DNA of 64,000 nucleotides from Cupriavidus sp. UYMMa02A (GTDB taxonomy: Bacteria > Pseudomonadota > Gammaproteobacteria > Burkholderiales > Burkholderiaceae): positions 62,001-126,000 of the forward strand of contig LRMT01000217.1 of assembly GCA_001725945.1 (NCBI GenBank). Direction: 5' to 3'. Positions 8,066 through 18,073 of the stretch are shown in pieces (position 1 is the stretch's first letter; each line of letters begins with the position of its first letter). The position numbers and the translations under genes were made by a program. The notes beneath the pieces were generated by a model that saw only the letters and a list, made by a program, of their open reading frames with translations, did no database searches and was not told where the DNA came from.

Positions 8066-10446
8066 ATGGAAGCGAATCATTCGTTGGAAGGGCGGGGCCA
8101 GGGGGTCGGCGCCCGCGTATTGCGCAAGGAAGACGCCCGGCATCTCCACGGCAAAGGCCGGTTCGTGGCGGATATCGCCATGCCCGATCTGCAGGAGGTC
8201 GCGTTTTTGCGCAGTCCAGTGGCACATGCCAGGCTGCTCTCCATTACCAAGCCGCAGAGACTGGCCGCGTCCGTGATCGTGCGCGAGGACATGCCGGGCG
8301 CGAAGGATATCGTGGCCGACTCGGCCTTCCCCTCGTACCAGCCGTCGGCCCAGCCGCCGCTGGCCAGCGGCAAGGTGCGTTTCGTTGGCGAACCGGTGGC
8401 CATGGCCTTTGCCCCGACGCCGGCCGAGGCCGAGGACATTGCCGAGCAGGTCCTGCTCGAACTGGACGAGCTGACCGCGCTGACGGAAGTCGCGCAGGCG
8501 CAGCAACTGGCTGGCGATATCCGCGTGCATGAACACTGGCACGACAACAACTTCCTGATGCTCACCGCCGACAAGAACTTCGAAGCGCGCCAGCGTGAGG
8601 CGACTGTGGTGGTCCACCGAAAGATCGACCTCGCGCGCCAGTGCATGGTGCCGATGGAAGGCAAGGCGGTGCTGGCCTACTGGGACCACCAGTTCGACCA
8701 GCTCGTCGTGTACAGCGCCACGCAGGTGCCGCACATGATCCGCACCATCCTGAGCCACTGCCTCGGGCTGGAGCAGGAGCGCGTGCGCGTGATCTCGCCC
8801 GATGTGGGCGGCGCGTTCGGCTACAAGTGCGTGCTGCAGCAGGAAGAGCTGTGCATCGCCTGGCTGGCCATGACCTACAAGCGTCCGTTCCGTTTTATCG
8901 AGGACCGGCGCGAGCATCTGACCGCGGGCGCAATTCGCGCGAGCACCACTATGAACTGACGGGCTACGCCGACGCGCGCGGCAAGCTGCTCGCGCTGGAC
9001 GCGAAGATCGCCATCGACGGCGGCGCTTACTCGGTGTGGCCCTTCACCATCGGCCTGGAGCCGGGCCAGGCTATCGGCAACCTGCCGGGGCCGTACGCGT
9101 TTGATGCCTATCGTTGCGAGACGGTCTGCGTGGCCACCAACAAGCCCGGCTTCGTCCCATACCGCGGCGTGGCCCGTACGGGCGTGTGCTTTGCGATGGA
9201 GCTGTTGATGGACGCCATTGCGCGCGAGGTGCGCCGCGAACCGTGGGAAGTCCGCTGCGAGAATCTCGTGCCGCCGCAGGCCATGCCGTATGTCAACGTG
9301 ACCAACAAGCACTTCGACGGCGGCGACTACCCGGCCAGCGTGCGCAAGGCAATGGAGATGATCGACCTGCCCGCGATCCGCGCACGCCAGCAGGCTGGCC
9401 CACAAGGGAGCCGCTATGTGGGCGTGGGTTTCGGCACCTACACCGAGCAGTCGGCCCATGGCACCTCGGTGTTCGCCGCGTGGGGCACGCCGGTGATTCC
9501 GGGCTTCGATTCCGCTACCGTGCGCATCACGCCCGATGGCGGGCTTGAAGTCCGCGTGGGCGTGCATTCCCACGGGCAAGGCATGGAAACCACGTTCGCG
9601 CAGATCGCGAACGAAGTGCTCGGTATCGATGTCGCACGGATCAAGGTGGTCCATGGCGATACGGGGCTCACGCCGTTTTCGACCGGCACGTATGCGTCGC
9701 GCTCGCTCGTGATGTCGGGCGGCGCGGTGTCGCGCGCGTGCAAGGCGCTGTTGCCGCGGCTACTCAGGATCGGCGCGCACATGCTGGGCCAGCCGGCCGA
9801 GTCCGCACGCTTCGATCGGGGATTAGTCCGCGCGGGCGAGGGCAGCATTGCCGTCGAGCGCATTGCCGATGCGTGGTACATCAATCCGCACCTGTTGCCG
9901 GCCGACGTGGATGCGCAGGGGCTGGAAGTCACCATGGGCTTCAAGCCGGCCGTCGATACCGGCAGCTTCACCTATGCCACGCACGCGGTCGCGGTGGAAG
10001 TCGATGTCGATTCGGGGCACGTCGAGATCCTCGACTACGTGGTGGTCGAGGACTGCGGCACCATGATCAACCCGATGGTCGTGGAAGGGCAGACCTACGG
10101 CGGCGTGGCGCAGGGCATCGGTACCGCGATGTTCGAAGAGATGCGCTATGACGGCAACGGCCAGCCGCTCGCCTCGACGCTGGCGGACTACATGCTGCCC
10201 GGGCCAACCGAGATCCCATCGATCCGCATCCACCATTTCGAGACGCCGTCGCCGCACACCGAGTTCGGCGCCAAGGGCATGGGCGAGGGCGGTGCAATTG
10301 CTCCGCCGGCCGCGATCTTCAATGCCGTGAATGATGCGTTGCGCGACTTCGGCGTCGAACTCAAGGAGACGCCGCTGACCCCAAGAAAGGTACTGGAGGC
10401 GCTGGATGCCGCCGCCACCCAGTCCGAAAGCAGAAAGGTTGCCTGA
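8066..10446 (+). CDS. Molybdopterin-binding large subunit of a xanthine-dehydrogenase-family hydroxylase (picolinate dehydrogenase), one frameshift
   Basis: Catalytic subunit (about 793 residues, CoxL-like) of a molybdenum hydroxylase that should insert water-derived oxygen at C6 of picolinate. It opens with GVGARVLRKEDARHLHGKGRFV. It shows DVGGAFGYK near residue 245, PYRGVARTGVCFAMELLMD, a MoCo-contact region (HSHGQGMETTFAQI) and the C-terminal EFGAKGMGEGG, which contains the usual active-site glutamate. The frame breaks near 8935 (LTAGA|NSREHHYELTGYA). A GGA-containing site precedes ATG 8066. Medium and small subunits follow directly. The assignment to picolinate rather than another N-heterocycle rests on the cluster. 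Confidence 0.87.
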
Positions 10447-10449
10447 CCG

Positions 10450-11277
10450 ATGAAAGCCGTTGCCTTTTCCTATCAAGCGCCCGGCTCGCTGGCCGATGCG
10501 CTGGCCCGCCTTGGCGCGGGCTCCGACATTGCCAAGACCATGGGCGGAGGCCAGTCGCTCGGCCCCATGCTCAACCTGCGCCTGACGCGCCCGGATACCG
10601 TCGTCGACATCGCGCGGCTGCCGGAGCTGCGCGAGGTTTCGGTCACCTCCGACTGTGTCCGCATTGGCGCCTGCGTGACTCACGCACAGATCGAAGATGG
10701 CGTCTTCGAACCATTGCGCGGCACCATGCTGCAGGCCGTGGCGGGCGGTATTGCCTACCGCGCGATCCGCAACCGCGGCACCGTGGGCGGTAGCCTTGCG
10801 CACGCCGATCCTGCGGCGGACTGGGTGGTGACCATGACAGCGTTGGGCGCCCAGGTCGAGATAGCCTCGGCAGCGGAGACCCGTATGGTGCCGATGGACG
10901 GCTTCATGATCGGCGCCTATACCACGGTGCTGGAGGATGGCGAACTGATCGCCGCCGTGCGCATCCCCCCGGCAAGTGCCGACACCCGCTGGGGCTACCA
11001 GAAGCTGTGCCGCAAGACCGGGGAGTTTGCCGAGGCAAGCTGTGCCGCCTATTTCGATGCCAGCCGCCGTTTCGCACGTATCGTGCTGGGCGCGCTCGAT
11101 GGTCCGCCGGTGGTCCTGCGCGAGTTGACCCGCGCGGTCGCGGCGCAAGGCGCCGCCGCCCTGACCGTGCAGGCCGTGGACCAGGCCATCGCCAGCGCCG
11201 CGCCCGACAAGGATGCCATCGACTGCAAGCTGTGCCGTACCGTGGTGACGCGCTGCGTCACGCAAATGCTGAACTGA
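10450..11277 (+). CDS. FAD-binding medium subunit of the molybdenum hydroxylase
   Basis: CoxM-like FAD subunit, 275 residues and intact. FAD-contact motifs are present: MGGGQSLGPMLNLRL near residue 31 and RNRGTVGGSLAHADPAADW near residue 109, with a C-terminal CO-dehydrogenase flavoprotein domain. It passes electrons from the iron-sulfur subunit to an acceptor. It is three bases downstream of the large subunit and eight bases upstream of the small subunit, so translation is probably coupled. Confidence 0.92.
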   Translation: MKAVAFSYQAPGSLADALARLGAGSDIAKTMGGGQSLGPMLNLRLTRPDTVVDIARLPELREVSVTSDCVRIGACVTHAQIEDGVFEPLRGTMLQAVAGGIAYRAIRNRGTVGGSLAHADPAADWVVTMTALGAQVEIASAAETRMVPMDGFMIGAYTTVLEDGELIAAVRIPPASADTRWGYQKLCRKTGEFAEASCAAYFDASRRFARIVLGALDGPPVVLRELTRAVAAQGAAALTVQAVDQAIASAAPDKDAIDCKLCRTVVTRCVTQMLN

Positions 11278-11285
11278 GGAACCCC

Positions 11286-12456
11286 GTGCAAACCATCGCA
11301 TTCACCGTCAATGGCCTCCAGGTATCCGGCGCGTGCACGGACCGTACGCATCTTGGCGACTTCCTGCGTGACACCCATCGCCTCACCGGCACGCACCTCG
11401 GCTGCGAGCATGGCGTTTGCGGCGCGTGTACCGTATTGCTCGACGACAAGCCTGTACGCTCGTGCATCACCTTTGCCGCCGGTTGCCAGGCGCCGACATC
11501 GTCACTGTCGAGGCTACCAGGACGATGCCGTCATGGCCGAGCTGCGTGCCGCCTTCAATCGGCATCACGCTTTGCAATGCGGCTTTTGCACGCCCGGCAT
11601 GCTTGCCACCGCGCGCGACATCGTGCTGCGTCTTCCTGACGCCGACGAGGCCACCATCCGCCACGAGCTGTCGGGCAACCTTTGCCGCTGTACGGGGTAC
11701 ATGGGAATTGTTGCCGCGATCCGTTCGGTGCTGGATGCGCGCCGCTCGGCGCAGTCGGATCCTGCGCCATCCGTGCCAGCGGTGGCCAGTGCTCGGGCGT
11801 TTACCGGCTTCGCCGTTACCGACGAGGCTCTCGGCACCGCCCCGCTGCAGGCCGCCCCCGCGGCCAATGACGCCGGGCGCGCTGCGGACCGGAAGGGCTG
11901 GTCGCGCATCGAAGGCAGCTTTACTGTGCCGTATGCCATCGACGCCGTATGGGCATTCATGGCCGACCTGCCCGCGGTAGCGGGTTGCCTGCCCGGTGCG
12001 GTGCTGACCGAAGTGGAGGGCGAGAAGGTCAAGGGTCACATCGCCATCAAGTTCGGCCCGATGTCCGCGCGCTTTGACGGCGCGGCGCGCCTGCAGCGCG
12101 ACGACGGCGGCAAGCGCGGCGTGCTCAAGGGGGCGGGGCAGGATTCGTTGAGCAACTCCAAGGCCGCCGGCGATATCGCCTACCAGCTCACCGCGCGCTC
12201 GGCCAGTGAAACCGAAGTGGCCGTGGATCTCCAGTACTCGCTGCAAGGGCCGCTTGCCCAATTCTCCCGCTCGGGACTGGTGCGCGACTTCGTGCGGCGC
12301 ATGATCGCCGACTTCGGCAAATCGGTGGCGCGCAGGATGGATCCGACGCTGAGCGAGTCCGAGCGGATGAAGACTGTGCAGCTCAATCCGGTGGCGCTGT
12401 TCTTCGGCGTGCTCTGGGAGCGCTTGAAGCGGCTGCTCGGCAAAGGCGAACGCTGA
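11286..12456 (+). CDS. 2Fe-2S small subunit fused to a CoxG-like (SRPBCC) domain, two frameshifts
   Basis: About 390 residues, far longer than the usual 150-170 for this subunit. Residues 1-75 form a plant-type ferredoxin (LGCEHGVCGACTVLLD). Residues 75-160 form the second 2Fe-2S domain (ALQCGFCTPGML, ELSGNLCRCTGYMGI). After a proline/alanine linker comes a CoxG domain (SFTVPYAIDAVWAFMADLPAVAGCLPGA) with a hydrophobic/basic tail. CoxG proteins are normally separate membrane-anchoring or maturation partners of such hydroxylases. Two lost bases near 11490 and 11513 break the link between the two cluster domains. The start is GTG at 11286 after GAGGAACCCC. Confidence 0.85.
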
Positions 12457-12487
12457 TTGCAACCGGCGCAGCCGCTTCATGCCGGCT

Positions 12488-13282
12488 TCATGCCGGCGTG
12501 GGTTTGCGCACCTGCTGGTCGATCTGCCGCCGCATCTCGTCGGCAAGCGGATGCAAGCCGCCGGTGGACGCGGACCCGACCAGGCTGTAGCCGAGTCCCT
12601 GGTCCGCCCACGAATATCCTGCCACGCCGGCTTGACGGTGCGGCTTCATCGGCATGTCCTGCTCGACCTGCATCGGGCGCACCAACATGGCCAGGCGGGT
12701 GCCATGCCCGTCGTCATACAGGAACAGCCCGGCAGGGCCGTGTTCGGTCGCCACCAGTCGCCCGCCCATGTAGCGATAGCCGGACCCGGTGAGGTCCGGT
12801 ACCGCTACCGGGCGCTGCAGCCGCGTTGATACCCATTTGACCAGGTCGCGCTGTCGTTCGCGCCGATCTCCACAGGCCGGTTCGGATCGGATGCGAAGAC
12901 CTGGTAGCTGGCCGTGGCCTCGCGGGCCAGCGCGGCAATGCCGCCCGATGCCGGCTCGGTGGCGCCGCGCCGATCCACCCGCCAGGCCGCCCACGCATAG
13001 CGCTACGAAGACCGAAGCGGCAAGGCGCCACGGGGGTGGCTGTGCGCGTGCGGCGCGCGCGAGCATGTGGCGCAGGTTGAGTTCCGGCGGAATCGGCTCG
13101 CTAGCAACCGGGCCGAACGCGGCCCGCAACTGCTGGCGCTGGGCGATATAACCGTCGACGCGGCGCGCGACTTCCGGGTGGTTGTGCAGATAGGCTTCGA
13201 TCTCGTGCCGGCGCGCTTCGTCCAGCGCGTTGTCGATGTAGGCCTGCAGGTCTTCTTCCTGCACGGGCCGGTTCTCGTTCAT
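12488..13282 (-). CDS. Anti-sigma factor, single-pass membrane protein, frameshifted centre
   Basis: Probable anti-sigma partner of the adjoining ECF factor. The N-terminal cytoplasmic part (EEDLQAYIDNALDEARRHEI, HPEVARRVDGYIAQRQQLR) resembles anti-sigma domains but lacks the HxxxCxxC zinc motif. A membrane segment follows (LAASVFVALCVGGLAGWIG), then a periplasmic domain ending RQIDQQVRKPTPA. Three lost bases near 12990, 12963 and 12868 scramble about 40 codons after the membrane segment; restoring them gives about 265 residues. The ATG overlaps the sigma-factor stop (ATGA). It converges on the hydroxylase small subunit. Confidence 0.82.
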   Translation of the reverse strand: MNENRPVQEEDLQAYIDNALDEARRHEIEAYLHNHPEVARRVDGYIAQRQQLRAAFGPVASEPIPPELNLRHMLARAARAQPPPWRLAASVFVALCVGGLAGGSARRHRAGIGRHCRAGPRGHGQLPGLRIRSEPACGDRRERQRDLVKWVSTRLQRPVAVPDLTGSGYRYMGGRLVATEHGPAGLFLYDDGHGTRLAMLVRPMQVEQDMPMKPHRQAGVAGYSWADQGLGYSLVGSASTGGLHPLADEMRRQIDQQVRKPTPA

Positions 13283-13813
13283 TTGACCCTCCGCAATGCC
13301 GCCTTCTGCCCAGATCCTGATGCTGCCGCGGCGCCGCCATCCATGATTTTCAGCAACCTGTCCCGCGCGCGCGACAGCGCGACATCACGGTGCCGATGGG
13401 AATCTCCAGCACGCGTGCGCGTCCGCGTATGACATGTCTTCGACCGACACCAGCAGCAGCACGCTGCGCTGTTCCGCCGGTAATGTATCGAGCGCGCTCA
13501 TCAGGTCGCGGTAATGCAGGCCGTCTTCCTGCGTGGCGCGCGCGCTCAGCGATTCGGCCACGTCTTCGATGGCGACATGCAGGCCCCGCGAGCCCGCCTG
13601 ACGGCGCAGCGCCGTCATGGCCAGGTTATGCAGGATGGCGAACACCCAACTGCGGGTGTCGCCATGGCTGCGGCGGCTGTGCCAGTAGGTGATGACCTTC
13701 TCCAGGCAGTCCTGGACAAGGTCGTCGGCGGCGGGCTGGTCGCGCAGCAGCGCACGGGCGTAGCGCCGCAACGCTGGGATCATCGGCTCGACATGCTGCA
13801 GCAGGTCCTTCAC
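13279..13813 (-). CDS. RNA polymerase sigma factor, ECF subfamily, two frameshifts
   Basis: About 178 residues. Region 2 reads ALRRYARALLRDQPAADDLVQDCLEKVI. Region 4 reads LDTLPAEQRSVLLLVSVEDMSYADA|ARVLEIPIGTVMSRLSRARDRL once bases near 13407 and 13378 are restored. The most likely start is GTG at 13813, preceded by GGAGAGG; upstream in-frame codons overlap the neighbouring gene. It is the third gene of a four-gene operon and is translationally coupled to the anti-sigma gene. It probably directs its own operon from the promoter at 15836-15863. Confidence 0.85.
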
Positions 13814-13850
13814 AGCCAGTCCTCTCCGGTATGCATGGACAACCAGGCGC

Positions 13851-15320
13851 CTACATGGCCTGCACCTGCACCGGTGCGGCAGGCTTGCCATCGACGGCCG
13901 GCGCGATCACAAGATAGCGCCGTGCCTGCGGGCCGGCAATGCCCTGCACGACCTGCCGGATCGGCCCGATCGCGTTGACGATGGCCCCGCCGGCGGGGTT
14001 CGCCGTGAAGTTCGCCAGCGGTTCCAGCGGCCCGGTGCCATCTGCCTGGCCGCGAGCGCGAGCACATACGCCTGCTTGGGTTGCAGCCCAGTGACCGAGG
14101 CCTGCAGCACCTGCAGCAGGCCTGGTCGAACAGGGTCACGGTGGTCGGGGCGCCGTCGCTTGCCACCGGCTTGCCATTGGCCAGGGCAACCATCTTCAGT
14201 TGCGTGGTCTGGCCGGCGCGCGAGGGCTGCAGCCTTGCCGTGCCCTGAGCCTCGGGCCTGACGGCGCCGGGCACGTAGACGTGGCCTGCGGGCCTGGCCA
14301 ACGGGCACATTGGCCACGACCTGGTTGGTGGCGGTATCGATGGCCGCCAGGGCGTCCGCGTTCTCCAGGCCCACGTAGATGCGGGTGCCGTCACCGGAAG
14401 GCCAGAGGCCATGCGGCAGGCGCCCACGGGAATCGTCGCGACCTGGGTGAAGTCGTCCGTGCGGAAGACCTTCACCTGGTTCAGCCCGCCGATGGTGACA
14501 TAGGCAAACGTGCCAGCCGCGGTGTGCGCAAAATTCACGTGGTTGGTGATTGCGCCGGTCTCAAGGGTCTTGAGCAGCCGGAACGGTGGACGCGCTTCGA
14601 ACACCTGGGTCTTGCCGATATCCTTGAGCGTGAACCAGACCTGCCTGCCATCCGGGGTGGCGGCGATATTCGGGCAGAACGGGCTTTCCTGCTTCACGCG
14701 CGCGACGACCTTGTGGTCGGCCACGGTGACCACCGCGACTTCCGGGTTGAAGGATGAACAGATGTAGCCGTACATGCCATCCGGCGAGAAGATCTGCATG
14801 CCCGGGCCGGCTGCGACAGTGATGCGCGTCTTCTCTGCGAACGTCTTTGCGTCGATGACCGAGATGTAGTTCTCGCCGCGCACCGTTACCCAGACTTCCT
14901 TGCCGTCGGGCGTGTAGAACGCCTCATGCGGCGAGCGTCCCACGTAAGTCACGTGCTTGACGGTGTTGGTGGCCGTATCGATGAAGGACACCGAGTTGGA
15001 ACCGATCGATACCACGGCCAGCGTGCGCCGGTCGGGCGAGAAGCCCAGGCCATGTACGAGCAACTGGCCACGGTAGAGCGGACTGAGGTTGCCCGGTGTC
15101 GGATCTCCCAGCCGAATCACGCCCAGCAGCTTGTTATCGGCCGGATCGGTCACCGACACCGTGTTCGAGAACTGTTCGGCCGCGTAGATGCGGTCGCGGT
15201 GGCTGACAGGCACGTCGGGCGCGCTCTGCGGGCCGGGCGCTGCGCGGCCAGCGCGACGCCCGACAAGCCGAGCAGGATCGTGCAAGTCAGGGCAGTCTTC
15301 AGGGTCTTGAGCGGGGGCAT
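13851..15320 (-). CDS. Secreted YVTN/YncE-type beta-propeller protein, about six lost bases
   Basis: About 491 residues when repaired. The N-terminus MPPLKTLKTALTCTILLGLS is a Sec signal peptide. The body shows YVTN repeats (DRIYAAEQFSNTVSVTDPADN, NSVSFIDTATNTVKHVTYVG, GKEVWVTVRGENYISVIDA, ENADALAAIDTATNQVVANV), giving a seven-bladed propeller. A C-terminal domain ends APAVDGKPAAPVQVQAM. Frame changes fall near 15240, 14410, 14290 (two), 14130 and 14040. Such propellers act as periplasmic or surface binding proteins; the ligand is unknown. It sits between DUF305 and the sigma gene with short gaps, so it belongs to the sigma-controlled operon. Confidence 0.8.
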
Positions 15321-15335
15321 GGATTGTCCTTGTTG

Positions 15336-15790
15336 TCAGTGCGGGTGCGTGGCGTGGCTGTGCCCGGCCGCCTGGGGTGCGGGCTGGTCGTTGCTTGCCG
15401 GCTGGGTCGGTGCCGGTGCAGAGGGTGGCAACGGCTGGCCGAGCGCCAGCCGCATCGCGGCAATCTCCTGAAGCTGCCCGACGATGATTTCCTGCGCGAT
15501 GCGCCGCAGCTGTTCATTGCGCCCGTAGCGCAGCTCGGCCATGGCCATGTCGATGGCGCCTGGTGATGCGGGATCATCATGGCGGCGAAGTCGTGGTCGA
15601 TGTCGCCGCTGGGCTGGACGGCCATGCCGTCCATCATCTTTGCCATGGCGGCCTCGTTCTCGGCTGCGAACTTCTGCTGGTCGGTGGTGCCCTGGGCCAT
15701 GGCGGCAGCCGGCAGCAGGAAGGCCGCCGTCAATGCCAGGACGGTCCAAGCAGAGGCGGGGGAGCGCGGTGGGCGGGGCGGGAATGCCAT
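15336..15790 (-). CDS. DUF305 family exported protein, one frameshift
   Basis: About 151 residues. A signal peptide (ALTAAFLLPAAAMAQG) is followed by the DUF305 signature DHDFAAMMIPHHQGAIDMAMAELRYG and a His-rich tail (GHSHATHPH). The paired His/Met residues suggest metal contact; DUF305 proteins often accompany copper-handling genes, but the function is not proven. The frame breaks near 15562 in HHQ|GAIDM. It is the first gene of the operon with the propeller, sigma and anti-sigma genes. Confidence 0.85.
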
Positions 15791-15835
15791 GGTTCCTCGT
15801 CGTTCAGGCGGTCCGGGACGTGGACCAATGCCTGG

Positions 15836-15863
15836 TAGACGCACGAGGGCGCGCGTTTATTCC
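15836..15863 (-). promoter_or_regulatory. Candidate ECF-sigma promoter (GGAATAA - 15 bp - CGTCTA)
   Basis: On the minus strand GGAATAA (15863-15857) is followed after 15 bases by CGTCTA (15841-15836), the layout of many ECF promoters (GGAA-type -35, CGTC-type -10). Transcription would start about 40 bases before the DUF305 ATG. It fits autoregulation by the ECF factor of the same operon. Confidence 0.5.
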
Positions 15864-15892
15864 GCCGCCAACCGTTTTTTAGCGGAGAGCGC

Positions 15893-15951
15893 GGGGCATC
15901 GCCGAATGCGATGTCCCCGCCACTGCGGGATGCGACAGGCGAGCGCCTGTC
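15893..15951. repeat. Two adjacent hairpins between operons
   Basis: GGGGCATCGC...GCGATGTCCCC (15893-15917, one bulged base) and the perfect arm pair GACAGGCG/CGCCTGTC (15934-15951) lie after the Bug-receptor stop and before the DUF305 promoter. There is no T tract. They may end transcription of the receptor gene (rho-dependent or structural), but this is a guess. Confidence 0.35.
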
Positions 15952-16003
15952 CACAGTTCGGCCGGGGTATCGTTGACTGCAACGTGACCGGGGCGCGTCG
16001 GCG

Positions 16004-16992
16004 TCAGTCCGGCTTGATCTGGGCACGCGCGATGATCGGCTTCCAGCGCTGCTGTTCCTGGGCGATGAAGCGCGCGAACTCCTCCGGCGTGCTGCCCACC
16101 ACCAGCGCCGCATCGGCGCTCAGCCGCTGTGTCGAAGCCGGGCTCCTTACCGCTTTGACTGCGGCGTCGGCGAGCTTGTCGGTGGCCGGCTGCGACAGGC
16201 TTGCCGGGGCCAGCAAGCCGTACCACTGCGTCATCTCGAAGCCCGGATAGCCCTGTTCCGCGACGGTGCCCACATCGGGCAGCTGCGGGATGCGCTGGGC
16301 CGTGCCGGTGGCGATACAGCGCAGCTTGCCGGCCTTGATGAACGGCAGGATGGCCGGCGCGCCAACCGCGGCCCCATCCAGCCTGCCGGACAGCAGGTCG
16401 GTGATCTGCGGGCCGCTGCCGCGGTACGGCACATGGGTGATGAAGGTGCCGGTGGCGGCCTTCAGGTACTCGAAGGCAAGGTGGCCTGCGCTACCGTTGC
16501 CGGCGGAGCCGTAGTTGAGCTTGCCAGGCTTGCTCTTGGCCAGGGCGATGAATTCCTTCAGGTTCTTCGCCGGCACGTCGGGATGGATCACGTACAGGCT
16601 CGGCACCTTGGACAGCAGGGAGACCGGGCGGAAGTCCTTGTTTGGGTCGTACGGCAGCTTGGCGAAGATGTAGGGATTCACCGCGAGGGTACCGATATGG
16701 CCCAGGATCAGCGTGTGCTGGTCTTCCGCGCGTGCTACCTCTCCCATGGCGACGTTGCCTGCGCCGCCGGGCTTGTTCTCCACGAATACCGACACGCCGA
16801 GCAGCCGGGTCAGCTCGGCGGCCGTCGATCGGGCCACGATCTCGGAGCTGCCGCCCGGCGCGAACGGCACCACCAGACGGATCGGTTTGGCGGGCCATGC
16901 CTGCGCCCGCGCAAGCGAAGGCGCAAGGGCGCCGGCGCGAGCGCGGCGGCAAGCTTCAGGACGTCGCGGCGGAAGGGGTCAAACTGGGTCAT
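16004..16992 (-). CDS. Bug/TctC family tripartite tricarboxylate receptor, one frameshift
   Basis: Periplasmic extracytoplasmic solute receptor of about 329 residues. It has the family motifs PIRLVVPFAPGGSSEIVAR near residue 37, VENKPGGAGNVAMGEVA, LPYDPNKDFRPVSLLSKVPSLYVIHPDVPAKNLKEF, GSAGNGSAGHLAFEYLK and HVPYRGSGPQITDLLSG. The N-terminus MTQFDPFRRDVLKLAAALAP is a Tat-like signal (RRDVLK). The frame breaks near 16910. No TctA/TctB membrane genes are nearby, as is usual for the many orphan Bug proteins of this group. The ligand is unknown. Confidence 0.88.
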
Positions 16993-17050
16993 GCATGTCT
17001 CCGGGGATTCTCGATGGCTGGGGGCTGGCAGCGGGTGAGCGGCGCTCACC

Positions 17051-18035
17051 TTATTCGGGCTTGACGTTGCCGTCCTTGATGACCTTGGCCCACAGGCGGG
17101 TCTGGTTGTCGATATAGCGGGCGGCTTCGGCGGGCGGCGCGGCCACGACCTCGCCGCCCAGTTCCGCGATGCGCTTGCGCACATCGGGGCTGTTCATGAC
17201 TTTCTGCAAGGCATCGGACAGCTTGCCGACGATCGGCTGCGGCGTACCGGCGGGGACGAAGGCCGCATTCCATTCATAAACTTCGTAGCCTGCCACGCCG
17301 GCTTCTTCCATGGTCGGCACCGATGGCAGCGCCGGTGTGCGCGTGTGGCTGGTCACGGCAAGCGGCCTGAGCTTGCCGGCCTTGATGTGCTGCAGGCTCG
17401 AGGCAACGTTGGCGAAGAACAGCGGCACCTGGCCCGCGATCACGTCCGTCATGGCGGGGCCGCCGCCTTTGTAGGGCACATGCAGCAGGTCCACGCCGGC
17501 GCGCTGCTCGAAGAGCACGCCGGAAAGGTGCTGGGCCGAGCCGTTGCCTGACGAGGCAAAAGCAACCGTGCCGGGCTTCTGCTTCGCCATGGCCACGACA
17601 TCCTTGACCGAGTGCGCCGGGAACCCCGGCGTGGCAACCAGCACGTTGGGATAGCGGGCCAGCACGCCAATCGCCATGAAGGCCTTGATCGGGTCATAGG
17701 GCAGGCGCGGGTACAGGCTCGGATTGACCGCATAGGACGACGCATCGACCATCAGCGTGTAGCCATCGGGCGCCGCCTTGGCGACGTATGACGCGCCAAT
17801 TTGCCCGCCGGCCCCGGGCCGGTTCTCCACGATGACGGACTGGCCCAGTTCACGCCCGAGCCCGGGTGCGATCAGGCGCGCCATCAGGTCCGCACCTCCG
17901 CCGGCGGGTAGGTCACGACAATGGTGATGGGCCGGCTCGGCCACTGCGCGGGCGATTCCGTGGCCTGCGCAACGGCAGGCGCAAGCAGCAGGCGGCCGCC
18001 AGGGTCGTTGCGATCTGTGTTGGCAAATGCTTCAA
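17051..18035 (-). CDS. Second Bug/TctC family receptor, two frameshifts
   Basis: About 328 residues. Motifs are PITIVVTYPPGGGADLMARLIAPGLG, VENRPGAGGQIGASYVAKAAPDGYTLM, LPYDPIKAFMAIGVLARYPNVLVATPGFPAHSVKD and HVPYKGGGPAMTDVIAGQ. The best start is TTG at 18035 after GGAGAC, leading into a Sec signal that is frameshifted near 17990; a second break is near 17905 (VTYPP|GGGADL). It lies upstream of and parallel to the first receptor, and just downstream of the GntR regulator, with which it may be co-transcribed. Confidence 0.86.
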
Positions 18036-18073
18036 GCTTGTCTCCAATTCAATGTTCCTTCTTCGTTCATGGG

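Noticed and set aside
9823..11301. 492-codon open frame antisense to the hydroxylase genes
   Set aside because: Same shadow effect; the sense strand carries clear CoxL and CoxM motifs.
3614..12456. Nicotinate degradation (nic) cluster
   Set aside because: The late steps are shared, but there is no NicC and there is a separate decarboxylase plus TCAG-N4-CTGA operators, which fit picolinate better.
12470..12500. Direct repeat CTTCATGCCGG at the convergent gene ends
   Set aside because: A short two-copy repeat inside the anti-sigma stop region, without hairpin or T tract; not supported as a terminator.
12457..12829. Plus-strand open frames after the hydroxylase small subunit
   Set aside because: They run antisense through the anti-sigma gene and have no conserved character.
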